Source: JBQDBK01 sp052090825
Lineage (GTDB): Bacteria > Bacillota > Clostridia > Tissierellales > Peptoniphilaceae
NCBI GenBank assembly: GCA_052090825.1
Contig: JBQDBK010000001.1
Span: 186,001-250,000, forward strand
DNA length: 64,000 nt
Direction of reading: 5' to 3'
A program made the position numbers and the translations under genes. Positions 1 through 9,536 of the stretch are shown here, piece by piece (the first letter of the stretch is position 1; each line of letters opens with the position of its first letter). The notes under the pieces were generated by a model. The model was not told where the DNA came from. It did no database searches and worked only from the letters and a program-made list of their open reading frames with translations.

Positions 1-93
1 TTCTATCTTATAATCTGATGTGGCAAGTACGTTGTTTAGACTTGTAAAGGCCATTACCAAAAGAAGGAATACTAATAATATTCTTTTTTTCAT
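1..93 (-). CDS. Secreted protein, N-terminal signal peptide only (cut by window edge)
   Basis: A reading frame starts with ATG at 93 and runs off the left end of the window after 31 codons. The visible part is a classic signal peptide: MKKR, a hydrophobic stretch of about 15 residues (LLVFLLLVMAFTSL), then N-N-V-L-A followed by T-S-D-Y, which fits a signal peptidase I site after A24. An AAGGAGA ribosome binding site lies 5-6 bases upstream of the ATG, which supports the start. It follows the SLH protease gene on the same strand, with a hairpin between them, so it is probably a separate transcript. The function cannot be told from what is visible. Confidence 0.7.
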   Translation of the reverse strand, partial: MKKRILLVFLLLVMAFTSLNNVLATSDYKIE

Positions 94-153
94 TTTCTTC
101 TCCTTATATTTTTTAATATATTAATTTATTGACTTAATTATTAAATATATTTT

Positions 154-183
154 ATAAAGAAGAGCAGTTGCCCTTCTTTATAA
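154..183 (-). terminator. Hairpin after the SLH protease gene
   Basis: TATAAAGAAG pairs with CTTCTTTATA around an inner GGGC/GCTC, giving a stem of about 14 bp just after the stop codon of the SLH-protease gene. The tail after it on the minus strand is only moderately T-rich (AAATATATTT), so termination may be incomplete. Confidence 0.6.
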
Positions 184-186
184 TTT

Positions 187-1368
187 TTATTGCTTGTCAA
201 TATTATATAAAACTTGTGCTACTTGCCCACGAGTAAATTTTTCCTTAGGATTAAAGTGGCCTTTTTTATCACCATTTATAATGCCAAATTCTGACATTTT
301 CTTAACAGAATCTATTGCCCAATTTGATATACTTCTATTGTCTACAAATTTTTTTGCTCCCTTATTAGTTAATTTTATATCACATACTTCTATATATCTT
401 GCCATTATAACAGCCATTTCTTCTCTTGTTAAAATGCCATTAGGATTAAATTTTTTATTTCCAATTCCTTTTACAATCCCTTTTCTTGATGCCCAATTTA
501 CATAAGATGAATAGAACTCATCTCCATTTATATCGATAAAGTTCCCATTTTCATATGAATTTTTATCAATATTTTGTATACGTCCTAAAATGGTAACAAA
601 TTCTCCACGACTTATTCCTCTATCTGGTTCAAATAATCCATTTCCTATACCAAATAGATATCCTTTGTTTACTCCATATTCTACCGCTTTTTTTGCCCAA
701 TGACCTATCATGTCAGTAAATTTGATACTAGTTTCATTAATAGTGTTTGTTTTAGAAGGTGAAACCGGTTTATTTATATCAACTTTAATTCCTGAACTAT
801 TGTTATTAGGTACTAGTATATACCCCGGATTAGGATTTGGTATAGGCTCAGGTGTTGGTTGTGTATCTGTTGCAACAATTATTATATCAACACTATCTTT
901 TTCTACATTACCAGCACTAATTAATTTGACTGAAATATTATCTCCGTTTTTTAATGTTTCTTCCAAAGAAATATTTACATATTTAGCATCTATATTTTTT
1001 TGTTTAAGTGTAATAGTTCCTATTTTAGATGAACTATTATCTATTGAACTAAACATTATTGGTACTGTCGTATTCTTATATACAACAAGAATATCTCCTG
1101 GAGTTGCATTTTTCGGAAGTTTTACTGTAATGCTTCTTAAATCTTTAGATAGTCTAATAATTCTCAGTTTATCATTTTGATTTTCTGGGTTTACCGGATC
1201 TGGATTTACCGGGTCTGGATTCACTGGATCTGGATTTACCGGGCCTGCTTTAATTCCTCTTCGTCTTTCATTCTCAAAATCATTTATTCCTTTTTCTAAT
1301 GAAAGTATAGCTTTACTTAATTCTTCTTCTAAAGCTTCTTCATCTTGGTAAATAAAGTTTGCTTCTAT
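187..1368 (-). CDS. C-terminal part of the SLH-anchored S8 protease: NPDPV linker, beta domain, three SLH domains (separated by a frameshift)
   Basis: This frame is open from a stop at 1369-1371 down to TAA at 187. A GTG near 1224 could be taken as a start, but no ribosome binding site precedes it. The frame instead continues upstream in a helical stretch rich in E, K and L, which completes the third FIVAR-like module of the preceding frame. It is therefore the C-terminus of the protease and not a separate gene. Counting from the GTG: NPDPV linker repeats (1-15), a beta-rich domain (about 20-118), a Pro-rich linker (122-135), then SLH domains at about 169-212, 229-275 and 293-341. Each has the expected F-D/V, W-A and F-x-P-x..T/SR-x-E/Q pattern. 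SLH triplets bind pyruvylated secondary cell-wall polysaccharide and so tether the protease to the cell surface. The break near 1366-1371 may be an assembly error or a real mutation. If real, the protease would be unanchored. Confidence 0.85.
   Translation of the reverse strand: MEANFIYQDEEALEEELSKAILSLEKGINDFENERRRGIKAGPVNPDPVNPDPVNPDPVNPENQNDKLRIIRLSKDLRSITVKLPKNATPGDILVVYKNTTVPIMFSSIDNSSSKIGTITLKQKNIDAKYVNISLEETLKNGDNISVKLISAGNVEKDSVDIIIVATDTQPTPEPIPNPNPGYILVPNNNSSGIKVDINKPVSPSKTNTINETSIKFTDMIGHWAKKAVEYGVNKGYLFGIGNGLFEPDRGISRGEFVTILGRIQNIDKNSYENGNFIDINGDEFYSSYVNWASRKGIVKGIGNKKFNPNGILTREEMAVIMARYIEVCDIKLTNKGAKKFVDNRSISNWAIDSVKKMSEFGIINGDKKGHFNPKEKFTRGQVAQVLYNIDKQ
1194..1242 (-). repeat. 15-bp tandem repeat coding NPDPV linker
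   Basis: About three and a half copies of a 15-base unit coding Val-Asn-Pro-Asp-Pro lie between the helical region and the beta domain of the surface protease. The unit is a multiple of three, so copy-number change would lengthen the linker without shifting the frame. Confidence 0.7.
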
Positions 1369-3742
1369 TTACAATGAATTCTCTTTTTACTTTTAATATT
1401 GAGCCTTCTATTTGTGTTTTATAAAGTAGTTTTTTTGCTGATAATATTTCTGATTTAAGATTATTTAAAGATTTTTCTATATCTGCTGGATCTACTGGAT
1501 TTTCTGGATCTTCTGTCTTCTTTGCCATTTCAAGAGCTAATTTTACAGCTTCCTTTACAGAATTTGATGAATTTGTCGCTTTACTTACAACATCAACTTC
1601 AGGGCTGTTTTCATTAATTATATTCCTGATTAAAGGTTCTATCTTATTATCAAATCCTGGCGTATCTGCCCAGCTAATAATTTCAATTGAAGTAATCTTT
1701 CCATTAGAAATAGTTACTTTAAACTCATTTTTATTCATTGCATTTTGTCCATGAGTTTTTACTAAATATTCTCCGTCTTTATATCCAATTGGAACAACTA
1801 CATCTTTAGGTCCTCTTTCTAATTGACTAAGAAAATTTCTAACAGCTGTTTCTAAAATAGTAATAGCCTTATCCCTTCCATCAATAGTCAAATCTTTTTT
1901 ATATTCTTCTTCTGCAACTGCAATTTGTTGTTTTAATAAATTATGATTTTCTTGTGTAACCCACTCAACTTCTTCTCCAATATTTTGTCCATCAGATACT
2001 GGATATTTATTCAAGAATGTCTTAGCTCTATTAATCGCATTTGAAAGTGGTGTCTTATCAGTGTTTATTGGCTCACCTTCTTTTAATCCTTTTTCAATCG
2101 CTTGATTAATTGCCTTTATTATAGCTCTATATTCAATTTCATAACCTTTTATAGGCTTAATATCTAAAGCATTTTCATTTACTATTTTGTCTAAAAACCC
2201 TTCAAGCTCTATGGCTTTTTTTGATGCCTCTGACTCATTCCAGTCAGTGATTTTTACATCTACAATTCTACCTTTAGATACTTGTATAACAACATGACTT
2301 GCTAATAAGCTTGTGCCTCTTCCTTCGCCCTCGTAAATACCATCCTCATACTTCTCATTTATAATTAAAACTTTCTCATACCCTTTTTGTTTGGATGAAT
2401 CAAAAATAGTTTTTGCATCTTTTAAATCTTTAATTGCATTTCTTGTTCTTTGGACTGTAGCTGCTGTATCTTGATATACTCCACGAGCTTTTAATAATTT
2501 AGAATTAAAAATAGTCCAATCTTTTTGCATAACCCAATCTTTTGTCTCTGGAATATCTCTTCCATTAGGACTTATCCAAATATTTGATAAATCTTCCATT
2601 GCAATATCAATTTCTTTTTTTAATCTCTCTTTATCTGGAGAAAGTGCTAACATTAAATCTCTAAGTTCTTTTACTTTATTGTTAATTTCATTTTGATATT
2701 CTTTAATTTTAGATTTATCTATTAGTTCTCCTACTTCATATGAATTTATATTTTCAAGTAGTAATTCTGCTTCAGATACTGCATTTTTTAATTTTTTATT
2801 TGCTTCAGTTCCCGGCTTTTCATCCTTCATATCCTTAGCCAATTTAATATTGTCTAATAATATTTCTGGATCTGTTAAAATAATACCTTTTGCAGGATCA
2901 CTTTTTATTCCGTTTTCATCTTTAGCATAGGCTAAAACTTCTTCCCCAGGAATCATTGTTCTACGAACTGCAATTGAAAAATTACCATTTGCATCTGCCA
3001 TATCATTTATACGAAGACCGTCTTGGAAAAATAATTGGATTCCCTGCTTAGCTTCAGCCTTTCCTTTAACTTCTTTAGCACTTGGATGAATTGGATCTAA
3101 AACTGGTTTGTTTACGTGATAATTAATAGTATCTGCATCTACTGGGTAATTCATTGTTGAACGAATCATTAAAGCTCCATATACAAGATTAGGGTATAGT
3201 GGAAATAAATTATTTCCTCCATAAATATATGAATAATCTCTGTCTCCAGATTGATCTAATCCTATAAGAATATTGCCACTATCATCTATTTTTTCTACAA
3301 CTACATAATATGGCTCGTCTGTCTTTATTTGATATTGTGCCACAGAAATAGTTTTTACTTTATTTGGTTGGAAATTAATTTCCATCGGTTCCATAATTTC
3401 TAAAAGTCTTCCTCTTTTATCTAATTGTTTTATAGATACTTTACATCTACTGTATGTCTGTAAATCTGAGAGAGGTCCAAATTGTATAGATATACTAGAA
3501 ATAGTTCCTCCAATTTTTTTCGGAATAAATTTAACAGCTCCTCCTTGGTATCCAGTTGAACCAATTCTATAATTTTGATCAGCTTGTCTATTCATATTTC
3601 CAGTATCATATTTATATTCTTCTTCTTGCATTTGTCCTTGTGCTTCTAAAGTAAATTCCCTGTTATTGTTTCCAGCAGATAAATTAAATTGTTCTTCTTT
3701 TGCATTGTAACCTTCTTTGAATATACGTAATGTATAATTTAC
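1369..3742 (-). CDS. Middle part of the SLH-anchored S8 protease: FIVAR-like and FMN_bind-like modules
   Basis: This frame runs from the N gap (3743) to a premature TGA at 1340-1342; residues after about 1368 are off-frame. It continues the protease C-terminally. In order it holds the end of a carboxypeptidase-regulatory-like repeat (YTLRIFKEGYNA), a beta domain of about 200 residues, and a Pro-rich HPSAKEVKGKAE segment. FIVAR-like helical modules then alternate with two FMN_bind-like domains. The first FMN_bind-like domain begins DGIYEGEGRG and ends near RAIIKAINQAIE. The second begins YKDGEYLVKTHG and ends near VVSKATNSSNSVKEAV. The first lacks the usual S-G-A-T flavin attachment motif. The second keeps S-x-A-T with Gly changed to Lys. 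Extracellular location is inferred from the signal peptide and SLH domains of the flanking parts. Substrate and flavin content are unknown. Confidence 0.8.
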
Positions 3743-3752
3743 NNNNNNNNNN
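3743..3752. other. Assembly gap (10 N) inside the protease gene
   Basis: Ten N lie between codons for ...SNEVP and VNYTLRIF of the surface protease. The flanking frames agree if the true gap length is a multiple of three, so the N count is probably a placeholder. The gap falls in a carboxypeptidase-regulatory-like repeat, and a collapsed repeat could explain it. Confidence 0.9.
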
Positions 3753-5642
3753 TGGAACTTCATTACTTGTATATACTCCATTATTATCTTCAAAATTAAT
3801 ATTGCTATCTTCTAATATACGTATAAAAGCCCCATTAATGGAATTTCCTTCTACATCTTTTACATTTATAATAAATTTTCCAATATCTTTTTTTACTAGA
3901 TCAAAGTTTAAATTTATTGTTGAATCTTTTGTTAATTCTACTTGTTTTTCTTGAGCTTCATATCCTGGTGCATTACATTTTATAGTCCATGTTCCTGCTG
4001 TATGCTTTAATAAGTATTCTCCACTCGAAGAATCATTTTTAACCTTACGATCAGTTTCAGATATATAAATTTCTGCTTCTATAGCTTTTCCTTCAGATGA
4101 AACTTTTCCTTTTACTGTTCCATTTCCTTTTCCCATAGCTTCGCTTACTGCTGCATAAGCATTAGCTAAACCATATCCATAGGCATGGTTAGGACTACTT
4201 TTATAGTTTTCATCTGTAAGAGGAGTTGCAGTCCTTTGAATCATATCTTGTGCTTGCTTATCAGTTAAATTTGAATTTGCTGATTTAACAAGAGCTGCAA
4301 TACCAGAAATATGAGGACAAGCCATACTTGTTCCTGACATGTATATATATCCGTTATCTACCGCTGAGCGTATTGAAACTCCTGGTGCAGAAATTTCTGG
4401 CTTCCATCCAAGTGCATTTCCAAATGGGGATGGACCTTTCTTTGAAAACGAAGCTATTTTATCATTGTGATCAGTTGCTCCTACAGCAAAAGAATCTTTA
4501 TAACTTGCTGGTGTAGATATACTTCTAGGTCCTGGTATTGGTTCTCCAGGTCCTCTATTTCCTGCGGCAAACACAGGCAGAATTCCAGCTTCTCTCCAAG
4601 CCTTTACTGCCCCTTGAAACCATGGATCATCATTTGCAGTTCCTCCACCTCCCCAAGAATTACTAATAATTTGAGGAGCATTATCGGCTTTTCCTCCTGG
4701 CGCTAACATCCACTGAGCTGCAGTTAGAAATCCATCTGTTGAAGAGTGTCCATTGTTATCAAAAACTCTTGCTGAAATAAATTTTGCATCTGGAGCAACA
4801 CCAATACGATTAAAATAATTTCCCGATGAATCTTTTTCAGATCCCAATATAATTCCCATACAATGACTTCCATGAACTGAATCCATACTCTTTTTAAATA
4901 TATCATTATAAGACACCGTATCTACAAAATTACCAGGAAAAAGCATATCCCCACTAACAGGATCATATCCTTTAAACTTAGTTTTTAAAGCTGGATGATA
5001 CACATTAACTGCAGAATCCATAATTCCTACAGTTATACCCTTACCTGTAACTCCAAGCTTATTCCAAACTTGATCAGCTCCAACTTTTGAAATATTCCAT
5101 TCTACTTCATTTTTTGCTTCAGGAAGAGAACTACGGAATAGCCTACGTTCAATAATCGGATCATCTTGTTTTATCTTTTTATTTAAATCAATTAATTTTA
5201 CTTCGTTTTTATTTGCAAGATATTCAATTACATCCTTATTTGCCAGCATATGAATTGTATTAACTATGTAAAAAGATTTAAAATTTTTTACATTTCCATT
5301 CTTTTTTTCTTTTTCTAAGTAATCTAAAATTCCTGCCTGTGAACGATAAGCAGTTTCTTTCATCTCACCAATGATTGCCTTTTTCTCTTTAAGCTCTTTT
5401 GACTCATCGGTTTTATAATCCACACTCTCCTTTTTTGCTTGCCAAATATTGGCACCATCTTTAAATAGAACCATTACATCAAAAAATTCATCTTTCCCAG
5501 ATGAAATGTTCTTCTTCAATTCATTAGATATAACGGATTTCTCTTGTGCATTAACAGGTGATATAAATCCAAAATTTATTCCACCAATAAACATTACAAC
5601 TGCCAATAGCAAACATAAAGCTTGCCTTTTTAAATCTTTCAT
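3753..5642 (-). CDS. N-terminal part of a secreted S8 (subtilisin-like) serine protease, cell-envelope type
   Basis: The ATG at 5642 has AAAGGAGG seven bases upstream. A signal peptide (MKDLKRQ, hydrophobic core, ...PVNA-QEKS) is followed by an I9-like pro-region (about 50-155) and an S8 catalytic domain (about 185-500). The triad is present: Asp209 in GIMDSAV, His257 in VHGSH, Ser439 in MSGTSMACPH, with oxyanion Asn362 in AAGNRGP. The enzyme should therefore be active. Two carboxypeptidase-regulatory-like (transthyretin-fold) repeats begin near 505 and 590, before the N gap. Downstream parts add FIVAR-like, FMN_bind-like and SLH domains, giving roughly 1,800 residues in total. The layout resembles multidomain cell-envelope proteases of Gram-positive bacteria. 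A nested palindrome overlapping the probable promoter lies 59 bases upstream. Confidence 0.92.
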
Positions 5643-5700
5643 ATTTACCTCCTTTAATTATTTGAAATCGATAAAGTAATAACAATATTGAAACGGAACT

Positions 5701-5743
5701 AATTGATATTAATTATCAAATATAATGATAACTGATATCAATT
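5701..5743 (-). promoter_or_regulatory. Nested palindrome over the likely protease promoter (operator candidate)
   Basis: Two 18-base arms (AATTGATATTAATTATCA, and its near-complement on the right) are separated by 7 bases, with 16 of 18 positions complementary. The inner half-sites TTATCA/TGATAA recall Fur-superfamily boxes. On the minus strand TTGATA and TGATAA lie 17 bases apart within the palindrome and could be the -35 and -10, so a bound regulator would block the protease promoter. The regulator is not in view. Confidence 0.55.
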
Positions 5744-6183
5744 AAAATTACAAGTATATTTAATCATATTTACTTGTAAATCTTATTATTTTTTCATCAT
5801 AAATAAGTTATATTATATAATATTTATATATTCTATAATATAAATGTCTTACTAATTAATTTATATTATTAATAAGGCTTCTTTTAAAGTTCTCCTAAAT
5901 TATAGACTTTATTAAATTCTATCAAAATAGGTATTTTACTTTTCCTAATAAATTTTCTATTTCTGCTACACTATATTCCAATTATCTTATCTTTTATAGG
6001 AGATGTTAACTTTTCTCATAAATCCATTTACTAGCTCTACTGCTTTTTCCCTAAATTTTTCTTCAAGTCATTTATTATACTAACTTTTTACTAATTTCAC
6101 TAATAATTCTTACTTTTTCATATTTTTTAAAATCTTAAAGAAATTTACAAAAATTATAAACCCTTCTTTAGTACAAATTTCTA
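5744..6183. other. Long intergenic stretch, possibly with decayed coding sequence
   Basis: No intact gene is visible. On the minus strand, short coding-like fragments occur in different frames between about 5880 and 6170, for example VAEIENLLGKVKYLF, EKAVELVNGFM and EICTKEGFIIFVNFF. They are broken by stops and may be the remains of a gene. I do not recognise the family. Confidence 0.3.
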
Positions 6184-6212
6184 CAAAAAAATGAACTTCA
6201 AAAGAAGTTCAT
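6184..6212 (-). terminator. Rho-independent terminator of the purF remnant
   Basis: On the minus strand ATGAACTTC, a TTTT loop and GAAGTTCAT are followed by a run of seven T. It lies just after the stop codon of the decayed purF, showing that this was once an ordinary transcribed gene. Confidence 0.85.
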
Positions 6213-6214
6213 TA

Positions 6215-7638
6215 CTATTTTTTATTATTTACCATCCCATGAGTATATTTGCATAGGTGTTCTCTATCAATTCCTATGGCTTCAATCATGCTATCTAATC
6301 TTTGAAAATCTAAACTTGCAAATCTATATTTTTTACAAATTTCTTCCCTAATTTTCTTGGTTCTTTTTGTTGTTTGGTCAATGTATTCATCAATATAAAA
6401 TTTGCTACGCTCTCCTTCTAACTTATTTATTATTCTTCTTATTAAAAGGTCTTCTTCTTTTAGTTTGTTTGGACTTAAGCAAGTACAAAATACATAAATG
6501 GTGGTGATGCTACTCTAACATGGAGCTCTTTTACTCCGTTTTTATATAATAAATCAACTGTATTTCTAAGTTATGTTCCTCTTACTATACTATCGTCAAT
6601 TAGAAGAATTTTTTTAGTTATTTTACTGGAATTATTTTCATTTCGACAACTCTATCAGGTTCTGACTGGTTCGTGAGTATAAAGCTTCTTGCCAATGTTG
6701 GTGTATATTTTACAAATGGTCTTGCAAATAGAATTTTACTTTTATTTGCATAGCCTATTGCATGTAGAAGGCCTGAATCTTGTACACAACTTACTATATC
6801 TATTCTATCTAAAATATGTGGATCTTCATTTGAAACCATTAATTCTCCATTACGATTTCTCATAGCTTCAACATTTACACCTTGGTAAGTTGCATTTGGA
6901 TATCCCTGATATACCCAGAGAAAAGTACAAATTTTCGAATCTTTATTCGGCTTAGCAAGTTGTTTATAATTATCTGCATCAAATTCTACTACTTCTCCTG
7001 GTCCAAGTTCATAAGAAAATTTATATCCTACTTTTTCAAAGGCAAAACTTTTAAAAGTTACGCAGTGTCCTTTCTAATTTTACCAAGTATCATAGGAATA
7101 CGACCTTGTTTATCTCTTGCTACTATAATTTTGCCCTTAATCATTATTAAAATTAACAAAGTCCTATCTATTAATTTTTGAACATGCATATTCAATTTAC
7201 AAAATTATCTTTTTGACTTATTAATGTACCCACTAATTTTGCAGGATTTACTTTACCACTACCCATAGTTTCAAAATGATTAGAGCACTTTTGTAAGACT
7301 TCAGATACTAATTCTTCTTTTTCTGCAAAACTTCCCTCTATCCATATTGAAAAGACCCCTAGCTTAGAACGCATTAAAAGTGGTTATGGTGCTAAATCAC
7401 TTATACCACTAAGTGCTATATTTCCACTTATTTCATCTTGGATTCTTGAAACTTTGTCCTAAAAGGCGAGTTTTCTATATTGTGTATCTCTCTTTGAAAT
7501 CCTATTCCAGGTCCCACGCTGTTATACCTACTCTTCTCGTACCTAGATATGAATGGTAATCTATTCCATAAAATACATCCATAACACAATTTTCTTTAGA
7601 TACAGTGCCGAAAATCCACCCTTTTTTAACTCCTTGCA
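6215..7638 (-). pseudogene. purF: Decayed amidophosphoribosyltransferase (purF)
   Basis: Fragments of the clostridial-type PurF appear in order across about 1.4 kb in several frames with stops and frameshifts. Near 7600 is an N-terminal glutaminase piece reading GTVSKENCVMDVFYGIDYH then LGTRRVG, and near 7190-7374 a piece LMRSKLGVFSIW...NPAKLVGTLISQ. At 6618-6863 is the phosphoribosyltransferase part (MRNRNGELM, QDSGLLHAIGYANKS, ARPFVKYTP). At the end is LDSMIEAIGIDREHLCKYT before TAG at 6215. The live enzyme makes 5-phosphoribosylamine from PRPP and glutamine, the first step of purine synthesis. The start region has lost its ATG frame (GGTGGATTTTCGGC after an AAGGAG site). The number of lesions is too high for sequencing errors alone. 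No other de novo purine gene is in the window, although guaB is. Confidence 0.88.
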
Positions 7639-7830
7639 TTAATATTCCTATTTTTTAGGAATATTTTTCTAACAAGATGATTTTCCTTTTTTTTATATGT
7701 TTTATATCATATATAAACACAACAAATATTTTATAAGATATAAATACTAAAGCTAAATTTTGTTTATTTTAAGTGTTTTATAAATCTGTAAGTTTTTATA
7801 ATTAAATTTAAGTGAGTCTATTATATTGAA

Positions 7831-8835
7831 CTAGATATTAATTTCAAAGTCATCAAGTGATTTTCCATATCTCAATTCTTTTCTTAGATCCTGAATTACA
7901 TTATCTATCTCTTCTAATTTTACCAGAAGCTCTTTTTCCTTATCTGTTGTTTCATAAATAGCTACAATACCACCATTATTAATTACAATTCTTTTATCAG
8001 CTATCAAGGCAAGTATAGGGTCATGAGTTGCCATTAATACGATTTTATTTTCATTAATTAGTAAGTCTAAGGCTTTCTTTCTATCTATACCTGCATTTTC
8101 AATTTCATCAATTAATACTATTGGAGAAGAACTTAAAATTGCTGTGTCTGCAATCATTAAAGCTCTTGATTGACCTCCACTTAGAGATGTTATTGGTGTA
8201 TTTAAGTCGAATTTTTCTCCTGCTAATTTATTTGCTTCAATTATGATTTTATTTATAATTTCTTCTTCATTTTCAACCATCCTGCTTCTTGCATGTAATT
8301 TTATGAATTCATAGGCTGATAAATCCATTACAAAATTCATATTTTGTGATAACTGGGAAACTAATTTATTATTTGTACTAAATCTCCATTTTTTATCTGC
8401 ATCTTTCCCATTTATTAGAATTTTCCTATTGGTCTGGGTATCCCTATCTGCAACCCATTCTATATCTGCTAAAAGCCTTGACTTTCCACTTCCTGTAGGT
8501 CCAACTATTGAAACTATTTCAGACTTATTTATTTGTAAAACATTATAATTTTCTTTATTTCCAAACTTGTCTTTACCAGCTACTATACTTATTGATTTTA
8601 ATTCATCATCATCTACACCTAAAAAAGATTTCATTTGTTCAATATAAGTTTCTAGCCCTTCTATTAGAAGATTATCATCAATGGCTAACTCTTCTTTTTC
8701 TTCTTGGCTAAAGGTTTCTAAATACTGAGAAAAGCTTAAATCTTTATATTCTGAAACATCAAGTCTATTCTCAGAAAAAAACATTTCTACAAAAGGATAT
8801 TTTTTAAGCAATTGTCCTATTTTTATATTAATCAT
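7831..8835 (-). CDS. Soluble ABC-type ATPase with an N-terminal helical (DUF1858-like) domain
   Basis: The protein has 334 residues and no membrane segment. Residues 1-70 form a helical domain beginning INIKIGQLLKKYPFVEMFF, which looks like DUF1858. Residues 80-300 are an ABC ATPase: Walker A GPTGSGKS (112-119), Q-loop around Q161-Q164, signature LSGGQ (218-222), Walker B IVLIDE (239-244) with Glu244, and the switch His271 in ATHD. No permease gene is adjacent. The start overlaps the end of the GTPase gene by 8 bases, and a solute-binding-like protein lies before that, so the three are co-transcribed. The missing permease suggests the ATPase works on a soluble partner, as SufC does, rather than in import. 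I know of no assigned function. Confidence 0.85.
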   Translation of the reverse strand: MINIKIGQLLKKYPFVEMFFSENRLDVSEYKDLSFSQYLETFSQEEKEELAIDDNLLIEGLETYIEQMKSFLGVDDDELKSISIVAGKDKFGNKENYNVLQINKSEIVSIVGPTGSGKSRLLADIEWVADRDTQTNRKILINGKDADKKWRFSTNNKLVSQLSQNMNFVMDLSAYEFIKLHARSRMVENEEEIINKIIIEANKLAGEKFDLNTPITSLSGGQSRALMIADTAILSSSPIVLIDEIENAGIDRKKALDLLINENKIVLMATHDPILALIADKRIVINNGGIVAIYETTDKEKELLVKLEEIDNVIQDLRKELRYGKSLDDFEINI

Positions 8836-9527
8836 CTAATTTCCCCAGTTTCATTTTTTTAACATTTCCCATTTGATATTTTTCACCAATTTTTTTCTCT
8901 CCTAAACAATATGAACAAAGTGCCGTTGGCATTGAAAACTTAAGCTCCATTCCTGTAACAGTTTTTATGGATTTTTCTTGGTCATATAAAAGTGTGCTAA
9001 GTTCAAATGTACCTTGTCCTGTTAATCCATTTATATTCATAATAATGGCACTTGGGTTAACAGATGAAACTCTTGAAGCAAAAACTTCTCTTTCTGCTTG
9101 TGAAACAATATCTCCCTTTGTTATAACAACATAGTCTGCACTTTTTAGCATTGGCCCAATCTTCTTAGGAGTATTTATTCCTGATAAGTTATCTATTACA
9201 CAGACTGCCTTTATATCTTTAATATATGGAGAACACCTATTGCAAAGCCCTGCTGATTCTGTAATCAAAATATCAAGTTTCTTAGATATTCCCCATTGGA
9301 CCACTTCTTCAATATTTGAAACGAAGAAGTGGTCTGGACATAATGCTCCTGAAAGCCCTTTCTTTACTAAAATATTATTTTTTTCATAAATCAAATCATC
9401 ATCTGTATATAAACAATCGAATTTTACTACTCCTGCTTTTATACTTCTTTTTTCAAACTTTCAATTGTTTTAACAATTACACTTGTTTTTCCTGATGAAG
9501 GTGGTCCAGAAACAATTACTAAATTCA
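8828..9527 (-). CDS. HypB/UreG-like GTPase with Cys motifs (one frameshift)
   Basis: The real start is ATG at 9527 with GGAGAATTT ahead of it. The first 26 codons carry a P-loop (VSGPPSSGKTS). The frame then breaks in a run of six A (T6 on the plus strand at 9448-9453). One extra A restores continuity into IKAGVVKFDCLY and on to MIYEKNN at 9394. Later motifs are SGALCPDHFF, ITESAGLCNRC, VITKGD (G4) and ALCSYCLG. The fold and the TKGD motif are those of SIMIBI-class metal-chaperone GTPases (HypB, UreG, CooC-like). The CPDH, CNRC and CSYC pairs suggest that a metal or cluster is bound. The gene sits between the binding-protein-like and ABC genes. The break may be a homopolymer error, because everything downstream is well preserved. 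Confidence 0.8.
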
Positions 9528-9536
9528 TAAATTCTC

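Noticed and set aside
194..1180. Plus-strand open frames opposite the SLH region
   Set aside because: They mirror the SLH coding strand, lack ribosome binding sites and resemble no protein family.
1194..1242. NPDPV repeat as a phase-variation switch
   Set aside because: The unit is 15 bases, so gain or loss keeps the frame.
3684..3793. Frames that read through the N gap from either side
   Set aside because: The residues beyond the gap are off-frame translations of the neighbouring segment caused by the placeholder length.
6882..7181. Plus-strand frame of 99 codons over the purF remnant
   Set aside because: It is antisense to recognisable PurF fragments and has no start signal.
7623..7680. 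Purine riboswitch ahead of purF
   Set aside because: Only a short AT hairpin is present; the conserved purine aptamer core is missing.
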